In this document: positions 7,494-11,520 of the stretch, piece by piece
Layout: each line of letters starts with the position of its first letter
How positions within the stretch are numbered: position 1 is the first letter of the stretch
NCBI GenBank assembly: GCA_009923895.1
Contig: RFSP01000035.1
Location: forward strand, 1-11,520
Direction: 5' to 3'
From: Betaproteobacteria bacterium
GTDB lineage: Bacteria > Pseudomonadota > Gammaproteobacteria > Burkholderiales > Burkholderiaceae_C
DNA: 11,520 nucleotides
The notes under the pieces: generated by a model
What the model was told of the DNA's origin: nothing
The model's input: the letters and a program-made list of their open reading frames with translations, nothing else
Database searches by the model: none
Translations under genes and position numbers: made by a program

Positions 7494-7579
7494 GTGCGGA
7501 GCCTACCGCATCATGCCGTGGTGAGTGAGTGACGGTGCCGTGGAGTGAATCCGACGGATACTTCAAGCCTTTGCGTGAC
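7494..7579. promoter_or_regulatory. Divergent promoter region between MFS gene and deoA-nagA
   Basis: This 86-base gap separates the divergent MFS and deoA-nagA starts, so it should hold both promoters. I could not fix confident -35/-10 boxes. It contains a dyad TGCGG-N6-CCGCA (7495-7510) immediately upstream of the MFS start, a plausible operator, and a short GTGA repeat tract (7521-7531). Because the N-terminus of the fused gene is uncertain (GTG codons at 7529 and 7535 are in frame), part of this region may be translated. Confidence 0.4.
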
Positions 7580-9685
7580 ATGCCCATGGCCCTTCTTCCC
7601 CAGGAACTGATCCGTTTCAAACGTGATGGCACTCAACTGACCCCCGCTCAGATCCAGACCTTTGTACAAGGTGTCACCGATGGATCATGGAGCGAAGGTC
7701 AGGTGGCCGCAATGGCCATGGCCATCTTGCTGCGCGGCATGGACACGGCTGAGACGGTGGCCCTGACTGCTGCCATGGCGCATTCGGGCCAGACGCTGAC
7801 CTGGCCCAAGACCGACATGCCCGGCCCGGTGTTGGACAAACATTCCACCGGGGGTGTGGGGGACAAAGTCAGCTTGATGCTGGCCCCCATGCTGGCGGCG
7901 TGCGGAGCATTCGTGCCGATGATCAGCGGTCGGGGCTTGGGGCACACTGGCGGGACGCTGGACAAACTCGAATCGTTGCCCGGCTATCAAGGTACCCCCG
8001 ACCTGAATACTTTGTCTGGCGTGGTGCGCTCCACTGGCTGTGCAATCGTGGGTGCCACTGACCAGTTGGCGCCGGCCGACCGCAGGCTCTATGGCATCCG
8101 AGACGTCACCGCCACGGTGGAGAGCGTGCCGCTCATCACTGCCAGCATCCTGAGCAAGAAATTGGCCGCCGGACTCGCGGGCTTGGTCATGGACGTGAAG
8201 AGCGGCAACGGTGCAGTGAGCCCCTCGTTGGACGAGGCCCGCGCGCTGGCGCGCAGCTTGGTCCAAGTGGCAAAGGGTTCGGGCCTTCCCACAGTGGCGC
8301 TGATCACAGACATGAACCAAGTGCTGGGTGTCACAGCAGGCAACGCACTGGAAGTGCGCGAGGCCATTGATTTTCTGACGGGTCGCCAACGTGACAGCCG
8401 TCTGTTGGAGGTGACGTTGAGCTTGTGTGCACACGCCTTGGTGCTTGGCGGCTTGTCCCACACCTTGTCCGAAGCCAAGTCCACCGCACAACGCGCACTG
8501 GACAGCGGCGCTGCCGCCGATCGGTTTGGTCGTATGGTGGCAGCCCTGGGAGGGCCCGCCGATGTGTTGAAAGACGCGCAGTTGCCCATTGCGCCCGTTC
8601 AATACGCGGTACGCGCACCACGCGCCGGCGTCATCAGTGCCTTGGATGCGCGAGCCGCAGGCTGGGCAGTCGTGGCCCTGGGAGGAGGACGCCGGCGCGC
8701 CGACGACCGCATCGATCCCCTTGACTTGCACGTGCACGGTGGGGCCGGACGCGACACCATGGACGGCGACGATGCGGTGGCCTGTCTGGCGCGACTGCAT
8801 GCTCAGCATGGCACCACTTCACTGCTGGCCACCACCGTCACAGCGCCACTGGAGGAGATCCGTCGGGCCCTGAAGGCCGCCAAGCCGCTGTGTGAGCACC
8901 GCGCCCAAGGCGCCGCCCGTGTCTTGGGCATTCACCTGGAAGGGCCGTTTTTGAACGAGCATCGCTTGGGTGCTCAACCCTCATTCGCGCGGCCCGCCAC
9001 GCTGGACGACGTGCTGGCGCTGCACGCTTTGGCCCCTTTGCGTTTGATCACGCTGGCACCGGAAGTGAGCCCTCATCTGGAGCTGATTGCGCCACTGCGA
9101 TCTCACGGATTCGTGGTGCAAATCGGTCACAGCAACGGCCGCTACGAAGACGGCGTGGCCGCATTGGAGCAAGGTGCCACCGGATTCACCCACCTCTTCA
9201 ACGCCATGAGCCCTCTGCATCACCGCGCACCCGGCATGGTGGGCGCGGCGTTGGCCCATGCGCGTCATGCCGAGATCATCCCTGACCTGCTGCACGTGCA
9301 CCCCGGTGCGGTGCGCGCCGCGCTGCGCGCCATCCCGTGCTTGTATTGCGTGACCGACTCCACAGCAGCCGCGGGCATGCCCGACGGCGACTACCGACTG
9401 GGTCAGCACACCGTCACCAAATGCCTGGGCGGCGTGCGCTTGGCCGACGGCACGCTGGCCGGTAGCAGCCTGACCATGGACCAAGCGTTGCGCAATTTGG
9501 TCTTTGAGCTGGGTTTGAGTGTGCAAGACGCCTCACGGCGCGTGTCCACCTATGCAGCCGACTTCATCGGTGAGCGCGAGCGCGGCCGCCTGCAAGTGGG
9601 GGCCTGGGCCGATCTGGTGGTGTTGGACGCGTCGCTGCAGCTGCAGCGTGTGGTGGTCGAGGGGGAGGACATCCCCCTCGCATGA
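7580..9685 (+). CDS. deoA-nagA: Thymidine phosphorylase-NagA chimeric protein
   Basis: One open frame of 701 residues joins two enzymes. Residues 1-380 are DeoA, which phosphorolyses thymidine and deoxyuridine to base plus deoxyribose-1-phosphate. LPQELIRFKRDG opens it; KHSTGGVGD (87-95) and SGRGLGHTGGTLDKLES (116-132) are intact, as are Arg174, Ser189 and Lys193, matching E. coli Arg171, Ser186 and Lys190. The DeoA part stops at LGGGRRRADDRIDP (367-380), about 60 residues short of the usual C-terminus. Residues 381-701 are a NagA-family amidohydrolase (N-acetylglucosamine-6-phosphate deacetylase). HVHGG (His384, His386), HLEGPF (Glu454), GHSNG (His517), THLFNAM (His538) and VTDSTAA (Asp593) are all present; about 55 N-terminal residues, part of the small beta-sandwich, are missing. 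The junction is at 8714-8725 with no stop or frameshift. Start: ATG 7580 or 7586 by family alignment; neither has a Shine-Dalgarno, and GTG 7529 is possible. It is either a deletion fusion of two adjacent genes, an assembly artefact, or a true bifunctional enzyme. Confidence 0.88.
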   Translation: MPMALLPQELIRFKRDGTQLTPAQIQTFVQGVTDGSWSEGQVAAMAMAILLRGMDTAETVALTAAMAHSGQTLTWPKTDMPGPVLDKHSTGGVGDKVSLMLAPMLAACGAFVPMISGRGLGHTGGTLDKLESLPGYQGTPDLNTLSGVVRSTGCAIVGATDQLAPADRRLYGIRDVTATVESVPLITASILSKKLAAGLAGLVMDVKSGNGAVSPSLDEARALARSLVQVAKGSGLPTVALITDMNQVLGVTAGNALEVREAIDFLTGRQRDSRLLEVTLSLCAHALVLGGLSHTLSEAKSTAQRALDSGAAADRFGRMVAALGGPADVLKDAQLPIAPVQYAVRAPRAGVISALDARAAGWAVVALGGGRRRADDRIDPLDLHVHGGAGRDTMDGDDAVACLARLHAQHGTTSLLATTVTAPLEEIRRALKAAKPLCEHRAQGAARVLGIHLEGPFLNEHRLGAQPSFARPATLDDVLALHALAPLRLITLAPEVSPHLELIAPLRSHGFVVQIGHSNGRYEDGVAALEQGATGFTHLFNAMSPLHHRAPGMVGAALAHARHAEIIPDLLHVHPGAVRAALRAIPCLYCVTDSTAAAGMPDGDYRLGQHTVTKCLGGVRLADGTLAGSSLTMDQALRNLVFELGLSVQDASRRVSTYAADFIGERERGRLQVGAWADLVVLDASLQLQRVVVEGEDIPLA
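9633..9648. repeat. 16-bp perfect palindrome within the NagA part
   Basis: CGCTGCAGCTGCAGCG reads the same on both strands. It lies in the last codons of the chimeric gene (encoding SLQLQR), 9 bases upstream of the larger hairpin at 9658-9680. It contains two overlapping PstI-type CTGCAG units. It may simply reflect alternating Leu-Gln codons with G/C bias; no function is claimed. Confidence 0.5.
9658..9680 (+). terminator. Strong GC hairpin at the 3' end of deoA-nagA
   Basis: CGAGGGGG (9658-9665), a seven-base loop AGGACAT and CCCCCTCG (9673-9680) form a perfect 8-bp stem. It ends 2 bases before the TGA stop of the chimera. The next gene is convergent and only 9 bases away, so a transcription stop is needed about here. 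There is no downstream T-run on the plus strand, which argues against classical intrinsic termination; it could instead protect the 3' end or act with Rho. The hairpin is seen directly, the termination role is inferred. Confidence 0.35.
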
Positions 9686-9694
9686 GCCCGTCGA

Positions 9695-10480
9695 TCAAAC
9701 GATCTTGATGCCCAGGTTGGGCAGGCCATCGATGTGACAGTCGATGACATCGCCTCGCACCACCGGCCCCACGTTCTCGGGCGTGCCTGAATAGATGATG
9801 TCACCGGGCATCAACTCAAAGGCCTCGGACAGCTTGCTGATTTGCTCGGCCACGCTCCAGATCATTTGGTTCAGGTTGGCGTTTTGCTTGATCTGACCGT
9901 TCACCTTGAGCCAGATGCCGCCTTGCTTGAAATGCCCGGTCTGGCTCACCAAGTGCAAAGGTCCGATGGGAGCCGAGCGGTCAAAGCTCTTGCCAATCTC
10001 CCAAGGCTTTTTCTCATCCCCGAGTGCGCGTTGCAGATCACGACGAGTCATGTCCAAACCAATCGCATAGGCATACACGTGGTCCAGAGCGTTGGCCATA
10101 GAAATGTTGCGCCCGCCTTTGTGCAGCGCAGCCACCAGCTCCACCTCGTAGTGGTAGTTCTTGGTGAGTGTCGGATAAGGGTGATCGGCCACCGTGCCGG
10201 GTGCCACGTTTTGAATGGCGTCGGTGGGCTTTTGAAAGAAAAATGGCGGCTCGCGCGTGGGGTCTGAGCCCATCTCGCGTGCATGCGCCGCGTAGTTGCG
10301 GCCAATGCAGTAAATGCGGCGCACTGGGAACATCAAGTCGCTACCCACGATGGGCACGTACGTGGCCGGCACCGTGAACGGTGTCTTCGGGCCCACTGCA
10401 GCCGTGCCGGGCAAGGCACAGCCTGCCACCGCACCCACGGCCACAGCAGCCGAGGTGTTGAACATTGAGCGTCGATCCAT
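9695..10480 (-). CDS. FAH-family hydrolase with Tat signal (fumarylpyruvate hydrolase-like)
   Basis: Fumarylacetoacetate hydrolase-fold enzyme, closest in my recollection to gentisate-pathway fumarylpyruvate hydrolases (NagK type), which split fumarylpyruvate to fumarate and pyruvate. FPVRRIYCIGRNYAAHAREM (51-70) and PPFFFQKP (78-85) are conserved. YEVEL supplies metal ligands Glu112 and Glu114, and GLDMTRRDLQ (141-150) supplies Asp143. PWEIGKSFD (159-167) and SGTPENVG (231-238) are the usual C-terminal motifs. The oddity is the N-terminus: DRRSMFN with twin arginines at 3-4, a hydrophobic core, then VAGC (Cys21) and GTAA, i.e. a Tat signal with a possible lipobox or signal peptidase I site. 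Relatives normally start directly before the catalytic domain. The start at 10480 (261 residues) is fixed by AGGAG upstream; an ATG at 10504 would lack it. It is downstream of the dioxygenase by 74 bases, probably the same transcript. That 74-base gap holds only the Shine-Dalgarno, a six-T run (minus strand) and a weak 4-bp stem (10535-10545). Confidence 0.9.
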   Translation of the reverse strand: MDRRSMFNTSAAVAVGAVAGCALPGTAAVGPKTPFTVPATYVPIVGSDLMFPVRRIYCIGRNYAAHAREMGSDPTREPPFFFQKPTDAIQNVAPGTVADHPYPTLTKNYHYEVELVAALHKGGRNISMANALDHVYAYAIGLDMTRRDLQRALGDEKKPWEIGKSFDRSAPIGPLHLVSQTGHFKQGGIWLKVNGQIKQNANLNQMIWSVAEQISKLSEAFELMPGDIIYSGTPENVGPVVRGDVIDCHIDGLPNLGIKIV

Positions 10481-10484
10481 AGAA

Positions 10485-10491
10485 GTCTCCT
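10485..10491 (-). promoter_or_regulatory. Shine-Dalgarno site deciding the FAH hydrolase start
   Basis: On the minus strand AGGAGAC lies 4 to 11 bases upstream of the ATG at 10480, with the AGGAG core at 10491-10487 and 6 bases of spacing. It selects this ATG over the in-frame one at 10504 and so places the twin-arginine motif at residues 3-4, the position expected for a Tat signal. Confidence 0.75.
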
Positions 10492-10554
10492 GTGATGGGG
10501 TCAAGGGTGGTGAAAAAAGATGCGATTGAAGTGGAGCCTCTGGCTGTCAGAACT

Positions 10555-11415
10555 TCAGGCCGCAGCAAGGACCAGGTCCATGTGCATGACCCGGCACATC
10601 GGTCCAGGTACACCCAGGCGTGCGGCGCCGGCCGGGTCATTGACGTCTTCGTAGCGGCCCACCAAGGACTCACGCACGCCAAAAACAGCATCGGTGTCCA
10701 GGTAGGGGTCTTCCTCGTCAAACAACTCGGTCACCAGGGTGCGGTACCCGGGCGCTTCAACGATCAAATGGTAGTGCGCAGGACGCCAGGCACTGCGCTG
10801 CGCCGGCTCCACCAGGTCGGTCCACACGGGCCCGTCGGTGGGAATGCAATAAGGCATGGGGCGGATGGTGGCGATTTCAAAAGCGCCTTGCGCATCCACG
10901 CGCAAGCGGCAGCGCAAGTTGTCGCTGGGCTGCGCGGGGTCCATCTGCCAGTACAGGCCATTGGCCGCGTTTTGCCACATGTCCAAGGTGGCGGCCGCGA
11001 GCGGCGCGCCTTGAGCATTCAGCACGCGCCCCCGCAGCAGCACACGCTCACCCGCGTTGTGGCCGATGAGGTTGGCGGGGTTGTCGAGCCAGGGAGATCC
11101 TGCCGTGTGAAAAGGCCCCAGCACGCTGCCCGGGGTGGCCCCTGCGGGCGAGCCCAGCAAGTCCACCAAGCTGGACAAGCCCAACACATCGCTGAGCAAA
11201 GTGAACTCGCTGCGCTGTTCGCTGGAAATCTCGCCCACCCGGTGCATGAAGCCGATGGCCGCGCGCCACTCGGCATGGGTCAACCCGACCTCTCGCGCAA
11301 AGCCATGAAGGTGGCGCACCAGGGCTTGCGAGAGTTGGCGTCGGCGTTCGTCGGTCGCCCCCGCAAAGGTCTGCGACGCCACCTCAGTGACGTTGTCCAG
11401 GCGGATGTTTCTCAC
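10555..11415 (-). CDS. Intradiol ring-cleavage dioxygenase (hydroxyquinol/catechol 1,2-dioxygenase type)
   Basis: Cytoplasmic non-haem Fe(III) enzyme that opens a dihydroxylated aromatic ring between its hydroxyls. The 286 residues are the normal length. The N-terminal dimerisation/linker domain shows HLHGFAREVGLTHAEW (35-50) and EFTLLSDVLGLSSLVD (70-85), which read most like hydroxyquinol 1,2-dioxygenases. VLGPFH (98-103) and LDMWQNAANGLYWQ (144-157) lead into the beta-sandwich core. Likely iron ligands are Tyr155, Tyr189 (in MPYCIPTDGPV), His214 and His216 (RPAHYH). YLDTDAVFGVRESLVG (238-253) is another family landmark. The start is GTG at 11415, overlapping the upstream FAH-family stop (GTGA, 11412-11415). 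The product would be a muconate or maleylacetate, yet no cycloisomerase or maleylacetate reductase is in view; both flanking genes are FAH-type. Catechol versus hydroxyquinol cannot be settled by eye. Confidence 0.9.
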   Translation of the reverse strand: MRNIRLDNVTEVASQTFAGATDERRRQLSQALVRHLHGFAREVGLTHAEWRAAIGFMHRVGEISSEQRSEFTLLSDVLGLSSLVDLLGSPAGATPGSVLGPFHTAGSPWLDNPANLIGHNAGERVLLRGRVLNAQGAPLAAATLDMWQNAANGLYWQMDPAQPSDNLRCRLRVDAQGAFEIATIRPMPYCIPTDGPVWTDLVEPAQRSAWRPAHYHLIVEAPGYRTLVTELFDEEDPYLDTDAVFGVRESLVGRYEDVNDPAGAARLGVPGPMCRVMHMDLVLAAA

Positions 11416-11520
11416 GGTCCCACCACCGGGTTGGACAGGACGCCGATGCCTTCGATCTCAATCTCGATGCGGTCACCCGCTTTCATCCACACCGGCGGTG
11501 TGCGTGCATAGCCCACGCCG
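11412..11520 (-). CDS. FAH-family protein, C-terminal fragment at window edge
   Basis: The last 35 codons of a gene that enters from beyond base 11520. The visible peptide starts GVGYARTPPVWMKAGDR and ends in EIEGIGVLSNPVVGP. This is the standard C-terminus of fumarylacetoacetate hydrolase-fold enzymes (compare GVGFARKPPVxLKPGD followed by IEGIGxLRNPV), a group that includes hydratases, decarboxylases and acylpyruvate hydrolases. The specific activity cannot be told from this piece. Its TGA overlaps the dioxygenase GTG by 2 bases, so the two are translationally coupled and the three minus-strand genes form one operon. Confidence 0.82.
   Translation of the reverse strand, partial: GVGYARTPPVWMKAGDRIEIEIEGIGVLSNPVVGP

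Noticed and set aside
8700..8740. Frameshift or stop codon separating deoA and nagA
   Set aside because: Codon-by-codon reading across the junction (ATC GAT CCC CTT GAC TTG CAC) gives no stop and no frame change; both halves are in the same frame.
7685..8809. 374-codon minus-strand open frame opposite the DeoA part
   Set aside because: Antisense shadow of a strongly conserved enzyme; composition is His/Gln/Gly-rich and no family motif is visible.
10492..11511. 339-codon plus-strand open frame opposite the dioxygenase
   Set aside because: Shadow of the dioxygenase and FAH genes; the reverse strand shows full iron-ligand motifs while this frame shows none.
1..11520. CRISPR arrays, insertion sequences, phage genes, tRNA or rRNA genes
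   Set aside because: No spaced direct repeats, transposase-like products, terminal inverted repeats or structured RNA genes were found by reading; virtually every base belongs to a metabolic or transport gene.

Overview
The window looks like chromosomal DNA of a high-GC betaproteobacterium. The protein style (a BMP-type nucleoside ABC transporter next to salvage enzymes, a YbfB/YjiJ-type MFS permease, a Tat-signal FAH hydrolase) points to Burkholderiales, most likely Comamonadaceae. This placement is by protein resemblance only. I see no tRNA, rRNA, CRISPR, insertion sequence or phage gene, and no gene-free stretch over 300 bases; coding density is very high.

Layout. (1) Bases 1-5465, plus strand: a tight six-gene run with overlaps or gaps of at most 10 bases. 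It holds two ABC permeases (the first cut by the window edge), cytidine deaminase, a trimeric-type purine nucleoside phosphorylase, deoxyribose-phosphate aldolase (deoC) and a lipoprotein 5'-nucleotidase of the UshA type. Together they form a scavenging route: dephosphorylate nucleotides in the envelope, import the nucleosides, deaminate cytidine, phosphorolyse purine nucleosides, and split deoxyribose-5-phosphate to acetaldehyde and glyceraldehyde-3-phosphate. The substrate-binding protein and ATPase are presumably upstream, and no phosphopentomutase is visible. (2) Bases 5473-7493, minus strand: a YbfB/YjiJ-type MFS permease and a small secreted, probably outer-membrane, protein, joined by an ATGA overlap. 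(3) Bases 7580-9685, plus strand, divergent from the MFS gene: one uninterrupted reading frame joining most of thymidine phosphorylase (DeoA) to most of an N-acetylglucosamine-6-phosphate deacetylase (NagA-family amidohydrolase). (4) Bases 9695-11520, minus strand: an aromatic-catabolism type cluster with the C-terminus of one FAH-family protein, an intradiol ring-cleavage dioxygenase of the hydroxyquinol/catechol type, and a second FAH-family hydrolase that carries a Tat-type signal peptide.

The most unusual item is the DeoA-NagA chimera. Both catalytic cores keep their key residues, but about 60 residues are missing from the DeoA C-terminus and about 55 from the NagA N-terminus, exactly at the junction. 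It is either a recent in-frame deletion between two adjacent genes (or an assembly error), or a fixed bifunctional protein. The second unusual item is the apparent export of a fumarylpyruvate hydrolase-like enzyme.
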